Of a stretch of 34,520 bases of DNA, positions 7,499 through 14,966 are shown piece by piece. Position 1 is the first letter of the stretch, and every line of letters starts with the position of its first letter. Source of the stretch: Ignavibacteria bacterium (GTDB lineage: Bacteria > Bacteroidota > Ignavibacteria > UBA10030). The translations under genes were made by a program, and so were the position numbers. The stretch spans positions 1-34,520 of the forward strand of contig VGVZ01000031.1 of NCBI GenBank assembly GCA_016873805.1, given 5' to 3'. The notes below the pieces were generated by a model. The model was given only the letters and a program-made list of their open reading frames with translations, had not been told where the DNA came from and ran no database searches.

Positions 7499-8673
7499 GC
7501 GGCACCCTTTGCATCTTGACCTTGATTCCGAAGTGCCTCGGAAAGGCTCATCCCATCCCCCGCAATATTACCGAATCCAAACACTGACATATCGGAAGTC
7601 GCGAGGGAACACAGCTCTTCCCTCGCGCGCGCAATCTGCGCTCGAGACCAGCAGTAGATTTTGCTCCTGTCGACATTCTGCCTCGAGAGAACGCGCCGCG
7701 CGTACGGCACATGAGTCCCCGTCAGAACAATTCCCTTCAGCCCGGCAATCGTTGCGCACCACGCGGCGAATTCGGCCGTCCGAAGTGGCCGGTCGCGACG
7801 CGTGTTCAGGATGATCATACGATCTCGGTCCTCGCCAATCGCCTGGGTCCACTGTTCCAGAAACACTCTTGCAGAGTCGACATCGTTGACCGAGAAGCCG
7901 TTCACAAATGCGATATTCCTCCCTTCCCTGTCGAACCGGACAAGATAATCGCTTTGCCTTCTTGATTCTTCAAGAATTGCTTCGCGTATTCGGAGGGAAT
8001 CGAATCCGACCGCACGACAGACTGCAATGGCAACGGCAACATTTTCAGGGAATTCTGCGTGGAACAACTCAATCCCCTCAAGCTCCTCATGAGGATTCAC
8101 GGCAACGACGGTCGCTCGCTTCAGGTCGGCGAATCGACGAATGACCGACGCATGCTTCTCGTCAGCCGTCACCACGATGGCGCCTTCAGGAATGGCGGAG
8201 CAAATTGCTTCGACTCGTTCCTCGTCCGTTGTTCCCATCTGCTCACGATGATCATCCCGGATATTCGTGATAACATAGATCTGTGGTTGAAGAAGCCGCC
8301 CCTCGAGTCGCAGCAAATCCGGGGAAATCGACATACACTCGAGCACGAGAGAGTTGACACGTGTTCGTCCTCCCTTTCGAGTGATGCATATCTGTTCCTG
8401 GACGCGAGCGCGTCCGCGCCGACGAATGATCTCCTGTGAACCGTCCGGTTGGATTACTGTGGGAACGACACCGGTGATTTTGGCGAGCACGGGCAGACCG
8501 GACGATCGTAGACCGGCTGCGACATACCGGGTGACCGTCGATTTCCCGCGTGTGCCGTTGACAAGAATCCTGATCGGAATGCACGCGACGTGACGTCTCA
8601 GATCCACCGCTTCGATGAGAAGCAGCAGAAGGACGCCAAGCAGAAAGAGAAGTGATATGGTGAGCGTAGACAA
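7495..8673 (-). CDS. pgsB: Poly-gamma-glutamate synthase PgsB/CapB (ATP-dependent amide ligase)
   Basis: A 392-residue Mur-ligase-related enzyme that activates the gamma-carboxyl of glutamate with ATP and extends the PGA chain. It has an N-terminal membrane helix (about 4-21), the P-loop NGTRGKST at 39-46, LVLECMSISPDLL near 109-121 and ITNIRDDHREQMG at 135-147, all typical of PgsB rather than FolC or MurC-F. Length equals the Bacillus enzyme class. The start is TTG 8673. No ATG or GTG occurs in frame between it and the preceding gene, and the helix-plus-RRH entry matches the family N-terminus. No clear Shine-Dalgarno sequence is visible. It follows ggt by 71 bases and overlaps pgsC by 4. Confidence 0.93.
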   Translation of the reverse strand: MSTLTISLLFLLGVLLLLLIEAVDLRRHVACIPIRILVNGTRGKSTVTRYVAAGLRSSGLPVLAKITGVVPTVIQPDGSQEIIRRRGRARVQEQICITRKGGRTRVNSLVLECMSISPDLLRLEGRLLQPQIYVITNIRDDHREQMGTTDEERVEAICSAIPEGAIVVTADEKHASVIRRFADLKRATVVAVNPHEELEGIELFHAEFPENVAVAIAVCRAVGFDSLRIREAILEESRRQSDYLVRFDREGRNIAFVNGFSVNDVDSARVFLEQWTQAIGEDRDRMIILNTRRDRPLRTAEFAAWCATIAGLKGIVLTGTHVPYARRVLSRQNVDRSKIYCWSRAQIARAREELCSLATSDMSVFGFGNIAGDGMSLSEALRNQGQDAKGAA

Positions 8674-8744
8674 ATGTGGAAGAGGATGATCTGAATGTCT
8701 CGTTCGATTCCGTCGAAATCGCCGGAGTGGGACAGAGGCTGCAA

Positions 8745-10580
8745 CTAGAACCCGACCGCCATTCCCCCGCGCCTGATGTCTGCCGAACCGTGGTACGTTC
8801 CCGTTGCAGCATCAAAGAGCGTCACTTGGACGCCTCCAAAGAACAGATCGAATTCGCCATGCACTTCGATCTGGTGACCCATCGTTTTTAGCACTTCAAT
8901 TACTTTGGGATCGGTACGGGATTCGACATGCAGGTTATCATCGAGCTTCTGGCAGAAGAAGCGCGGGGCCAGATTCGCGTCGTCCACATTCATCCCGAAA
9001 TCGACGATATTGGAGATTACCTGCACCACGGTCGCAACGATCCTGGCCGCTCCGGGCGAACCAACGGCCATGAACGGTCTTCCATTCCTCAGAACAATCG
9101 TCGGCGCAATCGAACTTCTCGGCTGTTTCCCCGGTTCGAGGAAATTCCGCCGCGTCGACTCCGAGAAGTTCGTGCGGGCGTTGTTCATGAGAACTCCCGC
9201 AATTGTCAATCCCGAGCCGAAAAACGTCCCGAGTGTCTGCGTGAGGGAGACCACATTTCCTTCACCGTCCATAACGGACAAATGAGTCGTATGACCGCCG
9301 TCTGCCTCAGTCAAACGATCGAGTTGATCTTCACGCTGGTTCCCTCTCGAGTACGGGATACCTTGAACCGCCCGATGAAGCGGGAAAGCCGGCGCATCGG
9401 CGTAACGCTCCCCCTTGCGAACCGGGATCTGACTATTCGCCTCGTCGAAGGGGCTTGGGTTCCCTTCTTTCGTTTGTCGATATTCGCGCGGAACTGGTTT
9501 TGTCCGATCGATCTCATCGAAGCGCGACCGCGCGTATTGCTTTGAGAGTAACCCTTTCAGCGGAATTTGTTCAAATCGGGGATCAGCCAGGTGAGCCGAT
9601 CGATCGGCATACACGCGCCTCATGACCTCGACGGCAAGATGCAGACTCTTTACGGACTCGGCGAAATGTCCGATTTTCCCCACATCCTCGAATTCAAGCA
9701 TGTTCAACGCCTGGATAATCGACGCCCCTGCCTGCGGCGGACTTGCACTGACGATATCATATCCTCGATACGTTCCGCGGACAGGTTCAAGCACTTGTGA
9801 ATTGAAGTCGCGGAGATCTTCGAGCGTGATGATCCCCCTGCCGCGCACAATGCCTTCCACGATCGCTTCAGCTACGGGACCTTCATAGAATCCCGCACGT
9901 CCCCGTTCGGCAATCGCCCGCAGTGTCTTCCCAAGTTGCGGCTGAGAGAGTGTCTGTCCCTCAACCAGAGGAAACCCGTCGGGTATGTAGACCTCGGCTG
10001 TCGCGGGATCCTTCATGAGAAGATCAACGTGGTCGAGAATGATCTTTCCAAGAGTCTGATCGATCGCAAATCCTTCTTCCGCGTACCGGATCGCAGGCCC
10101 AAGGACCACCGGCAACGGGAGGGATCCGTAATCCTTCAGCGCGCGCGTCAAGGCATCGACCGTTCCCGGCACGAGAACTGCTTTTGCCGAAAGCCGGTCC
10201 TTCGAAGGTTCGTACTGTACATCACGGACCCGCTGGCCAGCGCGCTGATAGTAGTTGATGTACACGGCCTTTTGTTGCTTCCCGAGATAGATCAGCATCC
10301 CTCCTCCGCCGCCCAAACCGGAACCGTCGGGCTCGACAACACTGATCGCAAACGCTGCCGCCACGGCAGCATCGACCGCATTTCCTCCGCGCCGGAACAT
10401 TTCGATGGCCGCTTCGCTGGCGAGCGGATGGGCAGCGGCAACAATTCCGTTCTTTCCTGATGCTCCTCCCCCCTCGCCGACCATTCCCGTCGCCATGACA
10501 GGCAGAAGTGACAGCGAGAGGATGAGCCAGACTTTGAACGCACGATTCAGATGCACCAGACAGACCATTCGATTTCTCAT
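8745..10580 (-). CDS. ggt: Gamma-glutamyltransferase (possible CapD-like PGA-processing enzyme)
   Basis: An N-terminal nucleophile hydrolase of 611 residues that cleaves or transfers gamma-glutamyl groups. It is normally made as a proenzyme that cuts itself before a catalytic Thr. The N-terminal region holds AAAHPLASEAAIEMFRRGGN and the glycine-rich GSGLGGGGGM. The nucleophile is the first Thr of GHTTHLSVMDGEGN at about residue 431, and SPGAARI lies in the small subunit. The start is ATG 10580, with GGAGA 7 bases upstream and a signal sequence after it, rather than the GTG at 10634. Roughly 60 residues of polar sequence (from about KPVPREYRQ to GGH) precede the nucleophile, longer than I expect for the family. 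Next to pgsB and pgsC, a role in PGA anchoring or trimming (as CapD/PgsD) is likely. Confidence 0.93.
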   Translation of the reverse strand: MRNRMVCLVHLNRAFKVWLILSLSLLPVMATGMVGEGGGASGKNGIVAAAHPLASEAAIEMFRRGGNAVDAAVAAAFAISVVEPDGSGLGGGGGMLIYLGKQQKAVYINYYQRAGQRVRDVQYEPSKDRLSAKAVLVPGTVDALTRALKDYGSLPLPVVLGPAIRYAEEGFAIDQTLGKIILDHVDLLMKDPATAEVYIPDGFPLVEGQTLSQPQLGKTLRAIAERGRAGFYEGPVAEAIVEGIVRGRGIITLEDLRDFNSQVLEPVRGTYRGYDIVSASPPQAGASIIQALNMLEFEDVGKIGHFAESVKSLHLAVEVMRRVYADRSAHLADPRFEQIPLKGLLSKQYARSRFDEIDRTKPVPREYRQTKEGNPSPFDEANSQIPVRKGERYADAPAFPLHRAVQGIPYSRGNQREDQLDRLTEADGGHTTHLSVMDGEGNVVSLTQTLGTFFGSGLTIAGVLMNNARTNFSESTRRNFLEPGKQPRSSIAPTIVLRNGRPFMAVGSPGAARIVATVVQVISNIVDFGMNVDDANLAPRFFCQKLDDNLHVESRTDPKVIEVLKTMGHQIEVHGEFDLFFGGVQVTLFDAATGTYHGSADIRRGGMAVGF

Positions 10581-10634
10581 CTCATATTCTCCGCAATATT
10601 CACCATGCGGCACGCGGCCCATGTGTGCGAGCAC

Positions 10635-11192
10635 CTACTTGAACAGCTCCTGTAAAGGGCCTGAGGCATCGGCCATCTTCTCAACAAGGTGGACGGCAAT
10701 CTTCCTGCGCGCGGCAATGTTCGAGAAGAACTGATCCTCATCCCCCTGTTTGACAACGATCAGATGGCTCGCAGCTTCTGCGGCAAGCTTGTTGAAATCA
10801 TCCGATTGTTGACCTCGTCGCGCATTTCCGCCAAGATGCAGCATCAGGATCTTGATGTTCCTCTTTTTCGCTTCCGCGATAATCGACTGCGTACGTTTCA
10901 ATTCCTCTTCCCGACTGATCCCCGCCGCACCAAGTCCTTTTGAACTGTATCCCGGAACAATAATCAGGGTCTTGATGGACTCGAGATCCTTCGTGACTGA
11001 CTTGCTTTCCAGCCTTGCAGTCAGCTGTCCTTTCTTGCAAAGAATCGAGGCCATCGTGACATCGGCGCTCTGACCGGCCGAAGTAATGAGAATGGGCTGC
11101 TCGAATTTCACCTTGGTCTGCGCCGGAGTGTCCACGATGCTGAGAGCAGCAGCAAAGATACACGCCACGACAATAATCACTCGAATGTGCAT
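10635..11192 (-). CDS. Small exported protein of the PGA locus (possibly DUF6305 family)
   Basis: A 185-residue protein with a signal peptide (MHIRVIIVVACIFAAALS...) and one compact domain. It reads FEQPILITSAGQSADVTM, then TLIIVPGYSSKGLG, then NIKILMLHLGGNARRG, then HLIVVKQGDEDQFFSNIA, i.e. alternating hydrophobic strands and helices like a Rossmann-type or periplasmic binding fold. I believe this matches an uncharacterised family (DUF6305) but cannot confirm it here. The start is ATG 11192 with GGAGA 5 bases upstream. It lies between the M14-like gene and ggt in the same run. Binding of a PGA fragment, or a chaperone role for the permease, are guesses. Confidence 0.75.
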   Translation of the reverse strand: MHIRVIIVVACIFAAALSIVDTPAQTKVKFEQPILITSAGQSADVTMASILCKKGQLTARLESKSVTKDLESIKTLIIVPGYSSKGLGAAGISREEELKRTQSIIAEAKKRNIKILMLHLGGNARRGQQSDDFNKLAAEAASHLIVVKQGDEDQFFSNIAARRKIAVHLVEKMADASGPLQELFK

Positions 11193-11228
11193 AAAGTTCT
11201 CCGTGTTGAAGAAAGTCCCGCTTCGGTT

Positions 11229-12350
11229 CTACTTCAGAAACACCCCTACTCCTTGAGCGACAATTTCGTCATGATTCGGCAGGTTTCCAAGCAGAATACT
11301 TCTTTCCGGAAACTCCTCAGCGTACGCATCGAGAACGGCGCGCAGACTCTGCAGATGTCTCCCGACCCGCCGATCGAGGGGCTCACCATCGGAATGATAG
11401 GTGATGCGTATTTTCCCGACCTCCTTTGCTCGCCGGTATCGCAAATCCACTCCGCCGAGAAGAAGTTCGGCAGACGTCGGGCCCCGAAGCCGCCCTTGAA
11501 TTGGGTTGCTCGATTCCATAAGAAACGGATAGACATCCGTACGGTCTCCCCACTCTCTGTGACTTAATCCCCGAAAGTTTGGGGGAGAAAATTCCAGGGC
11601 AAACTCCAGATTCTCCAGTTCGAGATTGAGTATCGCAGCCGCAGCGATATCTTTTCCCTTCTCATGCGTCACCAACGCATTCACGATCGGAATCTCCGGC
11701 GATGCCTCATGAAAATCGAATGCCACCCGTACATTCTCCTGCTCGATGAGCTGCATGATGGCATAGCCGATGCGCTCAGTGAAAGAGCCGTCCGGGCGGC
11801 CCGGATATGATCGGTTGAGATTGCGCGTCTCCACGCCGGATAATCGCTGACCCGACGGCTGGTGAAGATATACCAGCGGATCCGGCCAATGATCCAGCGG
11901 ATTCGCTCCCCGCGAACCGAACCGAAACCATCGCTCTCCCGAGCCGGTCGAGATGGAAAACCGTTGCGGATATCCTTCCAGGGGATCTGTACAGGTAAAT
12001 CCGCTTCTGTTTGCCTGAGGTATGACGATCAAACGACCGCGGGAGACGGTGACATTCTCAATCAGAACGACGGCGGCCACGAATCCGGCCGGTTCGTTCG
12101 CGTGCGTCCCGCCCAACACGAGAACAGTTTCCCCTTCTTCTGATCCCTCAAGAAAAAAAACTGGAGTATCGCCGTTTGTATCGCGCAGATTCGGAAGGTA
12201 GTCGCTCAGACGTCCGACAGTCGTTACGCCTGGACCTGGAACGATCTTTTCCAGCTCATGCATCCGACGGAATTCCAGGGCAGCAATTGTCGCTCCAACA
12301 GCGGCGACAACCAAGAAGAGAATTGCTCGAATGCGGTGGCTCTCGATCAT
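11229..12350 (-). CDS. Membrane-anchored M14/aspartoacylase-like (AstE-type) zinc hydrolase
   Basis: A 373-residue protein with an N-terminal hydrophobic helix (about 8-26) and a zinc carboxypeptidase-like domain. Probable metal ligands are H83 and E86 in GGTHANEPAG and H214 in FDFHEAS. NLNRSYPG at 177-184 is the substrate-carboxylate-binding motif shared with succinylglutamate desuccinylase and aspartoacylase. Such enzymes release acyl groups or terminal residues from acidic amino acids. With ggt and pgsBC alongside, the substrate is likely a gamma-glutamyl or N-acyl-glutamate compound. This is inference. The start is ATG 12350, 7 bases after the stop of the 48-aa gene. Confidence 0.85.
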   Translation of the reverse strand: MIESHRIRAILFLVVAAVGATIAALEFRRMHELEKIVPGPGVTTVGRLSDYLPNLRDTNGDTPVFFLEGSEEGETVLVLGGTHANEPAGFVAAVVLIENVTVSRGRLIVIPQANRSGFTCTDPLEGYPQRFSISTGSGERWFRFGSRGANPLDHWPDPLVYLHQPSGQRLSGVETRNLNRSYPGRPDGSFTERIGYAIMQLIEQENVRVAFDFHEASPEIPIVNALVTHEKGKDIAAAAILNLELENLEFALEFSPPNFRGLSHREWGDRTDVYPFLMESSNPIQGRLRGPTSAELLLGGVDLRYRRAKEVGKIRITYHSDGEPLDRRVGRHLQSLRAVLDAYAEEFPERSILLGNLPNHDEIVAQGVGVFLK

Positions 12351-12357
12351 GACCCGT

Positions 12358-12504
12358 CTATTTGATATGGAGGATGCGCAGGATCAATGGGATGACGATC
12401 ATCACGAGGGCGATCTGGATATCCCACTTCTTCTCCTGAAACAACTCAACGAGAACGAGGATGACAACAATCAATACTACTACGATATGAAGCCAATGCA
12501 GCAT
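12358..12504 (-). CDS. 48-aa two-helix membrane protein between permease and hydrolase
   Basis: A short frame from ATG 12504 to TAG 12358-12360 encodes 48 residues: one hydrophobic helix starting MLHWLHIVVVLIVVILVLVE, a short polar turn FQEKKWD, and a second helix IQIALVMIVIPLILRIL. TTGGAG lies 5 bases before the ATG, a good ribosome binding site. It has 18 bases to the permease upstream and 7 to the metallohydrolase downstream, so it fills an otherwise unexplained gap in a tightly packed run. It could be a small subunit of the TRAP-like permease (in TRAP systems the small DctQ protein is larger, four helices) or a regulatory micropeptide. The gene is easily missed because of its size. Confidence 0.75.
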   Translation of the reverse strand: MLHWLHIVVVLIVVILVLVELFQEKKWDIQIALVMIVIPLILRILHIK

Positions 12505-12522
12505 GGGAACTCCAATAATCTC

Positions 12523-13788
12523 TCAATACAATGATCGAACCTGATCGGCAAAGATGAGCATCGCGATACCAACGATGATTGCGAGAATCACCGGCACGAT
12601 GTTCCCCCTGAGTATGCGAAAATAATTCTTTTCCTCTACCAGTTGTCCTGCGAAAACGGTCAGGAGCATCGGCGGCGGCATCAAATCTCCGAGACTGGCA
12701 ATGAGGCAGATGGCCGACGTGACAACGATTTCATTCTGACCAAGAAATGCATACACCAGCGGTACACCCAGCACCGAAACCGCCGTGTAGGCCGACCCGA
12801 ACGCCGGCAGGATAAGGGCAACACCGAGATAGAGATACGCTTCAGGCAGTTGAAGGGCGCTCACGGCGATGAAACCGCGCACACCGGTGAGCGTCATGAT
12901 CTGGACAAACATGCCGACGCCGACGAGGATCGCGAGAATGGGCGTCGCCGCGCGGATCGCTTTTCGGGATAAGGATAAAAGTTCGATTCGTTCTCCTGTT
13001 CCAAACGCCGAGAGGGTACCGATCACGAAGATGAGCGGGACGCCGATATCGGGAATCCATGCGGGAGATACTCGAATTCCAGTCATTAGTCCCACAACCA
13101 CAATGATCGGTACGAAGAGCTTCCAGCCGTGTTTTTTGAAGACCGGCTCAGGGAGCTTCGCAATCACTTCATCAATCCGAATCTTTCGGATGAAGCGAAT
13201 CCGAAAGTACATCGCCGTCACGATCGCGAGCGGAACAGAAGCCAACAGCAGCGGAATCTCGAATCCGATGTACGGCATATCGACTCCCGCGCCTACGATC
13301 ATGACGGGAATATTGATCGGCGGCGCGATCTCTCCATAAACTGCCGACATCGCCACAAACGCACCGGCCGCATAACGAGGCATTCCCATGGCAACTAAAG
13401 CCGGCGCGACCATCGCCCCCGTTGTCAGAATGCAAGCCGAAGAGAGTCCCGTGAGCATCCCGGGAAACATGATGAATAACGCGACGAGGATCATCAGGAG
13501 CGACGGCCAGCGATAGAGGGAGGTCACCATCGCGTGGCTGATCGTCCCGAGCGCCCCGGTTGCCTCAATGACTTTCATGAATACCATCGCCGCTGCGATG
13601 ATGAGAATCGGTTCGAGGAATCCGAACGATCCTTCGACAAGATGCCGTACCGGAACGCCGTACCCCGCCACAAGCGCTCCAACGACCGATCCGAACGCGA
13701 GCGCAACCCCCGCCGGAAGTTTCAGAACGAAAATCCCGACGGCAAATGTCGCCAACATCGAAAGCAGGACAATTAATTCAATCGGCAT
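12523..13788 (-). CDS. TRAP transporter large-subunit-like (DctM-type) permease
   Basis: A 421-residue membrane protein with about eleven or twelve helices and two halves that each carry the re-entrant Pro-Pro signature of the DctM/ion-transporter superfamily: AVYGEIAPPINIPVMIVG in the first half and SLGDLMPPPMLL in the second. Such permeases move carboxylates with sodium or protons. No DctP binding protein or standard DctQ is seen. The only small membrane partner is the 48-aa protein downstream. The start is ATG 13788, with GGAGG three bases before it. It is the first gene after a 146-base gap that follows the PorV gene, so a promoter for the PGA section may lie at 13789-13934, though I see no clear consensus there. 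Uptake or export of glutamate or gamma-glutamyl compounds is inference. Confidence 0.85.
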   Translation of the reverse strand: MPIELIVLLSMLATFAVGIFVLKLPAGVALAFGSVVGALVAGYGVPVRHLVEGSFGFLEPILIIAAAMVFMKVIEATGALGTISHAMVTSLYRWPSLLMILVALFIMFPGMLTGLSSACILTTGAMVAPALVAMGMPRYAAGAFVAMSAVYGEIAPPINIPVMIVGAGVDMPYIGFEIPLLLASVPLAIVTAMYFRIRFIRKIRIDEVIAKLPEPVFKKHGWKLFVPIIVVVGLMTGIRVSPAWIPDIGVPLIFVIGTLSAFGTGERIELLSLSRKAIRAATPILAILVGVGMFVQIMTLTGVRGFIAVSALQLPEAYLYLGVALILPAFGSAYTAVSVLGVPLVYAFLGQNEIVVTSAICLIASLGDLMPPPMLLTVFAGQLVEEKNYFRILRGNIVPVILAIIVGIAMLIFADQVRSLY

Positions 13789-13934
13789 AATCCTCCGTCA
13801 CAGCTCGTCGGTAATTCCATCGTACCAACGGTACTTCTGAAGGAATTCTGAATTCGGGAATTCGAGCGACAGGCTTGATGGCACAGAATCGAGGAGTAAT
13901 CCCCGTCTCCGACCCGACAATGTGAATAGGACAT

Positions 13935-14960
13935 CTAGAATCCGACGGACAACGAGAACACATGGATCGGACCGAGCCGATGCAGTTCCGAAAAGGCGTA
14001 GTCGACGCCAAACGAGGCGCTCCCAGCCACCTCCCAGCGGAGTCCAAGTCCATAGCTCCAGTTCCGCACATCGTCGTTGAACTGGTAGCCGGATCGGAGC
14101 GCAACGAGATTGCGCCACTTGTACTCTACGCCGACGCTGGCGAATTCCGGTCCGTCGTTGGGATGATTTGCATCGACGGCGAGGATGATAGAATTTGATT
14201 CGTTTTGCATTGCGGCGTCGGATCCGCCGAGCAACTCCCAGCCAATACCGACGCGGAAATTTGTCGGCAGCTCCCACGATTCCGTTCCAAGGAAGCTCAC
14301 TGCCCCGACGTTGACTGCACTATTTGGATTCGGATCATAGGTGCGCCTTAAGTCACGCCCCTCAAGCTTCAGCGTTGTTCCGAAGTTCGAAAAGGCCATG
14401 CCGATCTTGATCCCCTGGTAGCCGGTCCTCAGCGTCGTGCCGATATCAAGTGCGACGGCGGAGGCCGATTCGTTGTAGATCTGCTGGCTGACATACTTGA
14501 CTGTTCCGCCGATCGTGAAGAAATCGACAAGTCGAACGCCGTACGAGACTCCAATTGCCACATCGGAAGCGCTGTAGAAATTCCCGGTCCCCTTCGGCTG
14601 CGTTTCTGTGGTGATCTCGATATCGTCCATGGAGAGAATCGTCGCACCGATTCCGACGGCATGATCTCCCGACACCGGCAGGATGATGGCAAAGTACTGA
14701 TGCTTAATGTCGGCAAACCAGTTCGTATGCGATGCGTAGAGCGAAAGGGAGGGAATGTCGACAATTCCTGATGGATTCCAATAGAGGGCGCTGGGGTCTC
14801 GCGCGATCCCGACCGCGGCACTCCCCATCCCCATCGAACGTCCTCCCACACCGATCTTAAGAAACTGCGCCGCGCTTGTTCCGGCTTTGTTCGATTCCTG
14901 AGCCTGCCCCAATGCGAGCATAGCGGCGATAAGCAATGCAACAAGAGATGAAGTTTTCAC
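13935..14960 (-). CDS. PorV/PorQ-family outer-membrane beta-barrel protein
   Basis: A 341-residue protein with signal peptide (MKTSSLVALLIAAMLALGQA) and the PorV/PorQ start AAQFLKIGVGGRSMGMG, then ARDPSALYWNPSGIV near residues 54-68. The rest is alternating beta-strand sequence ending in Phe, as in outer-membrane barrels. PorV-type proteins shuttle T9SS cargo or act as outer-membrane partners of it. The start is GTG 14960, 6 bases from the stop of the 952-aa protein upstream, so it is co-transcribed with it. The TonB receptor, large T9SS-type protein and PorV-like trio appears as a set, suggesting one surface complex. Confidence 0.88.
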   Translation of the reverse strand: MKTSSLVALLIAAMLALGQAQESNKAGTSAAQFLKIGVGGRSMGMGSAAVGIARDPSALYWNPSGIVDIPSLSLYASHTNWFADIKHQYFAIILPVSGDHAVGIGATILSMDDIEITTETQPKGTGNFYSASDVAIGVSYGVRLVDFFTIGGTVKYVSQQIYNESASAVALDIGTTLRTGYQGIKIGMAFSNFGTTLKLEGRDLRRTYDPNPNSAVNVGAVSFLGTESWELPTNFRVGIGWELLGGSDAAMQNESNSIILAVDANHPNDGPEFASVGVEYKWRNLVALRSGYQFNDDVRNWSYGLGLRWEVAGSASFGVDYAFSELHRLGPIHVFSLSVGF

Positions 14961-14966
14961 GGTCGC

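Noticed and set aside
7495-8673. PgsB as a FolC or Mur ligase of peptidoglycan synthesis
   Set aside because: The N-terminal membrane helix, NGTRGKST P-loop, ITNIRDDH motif and overlap with pgsC identify PgsB.
10581-10634. N-terminal extension of gamma-glutamyltransferase from GTG 10634
   Set aside because: It would put 18 polar residues before the signal sequence and lacks the GGAGA spacing that supports ATG 10580.
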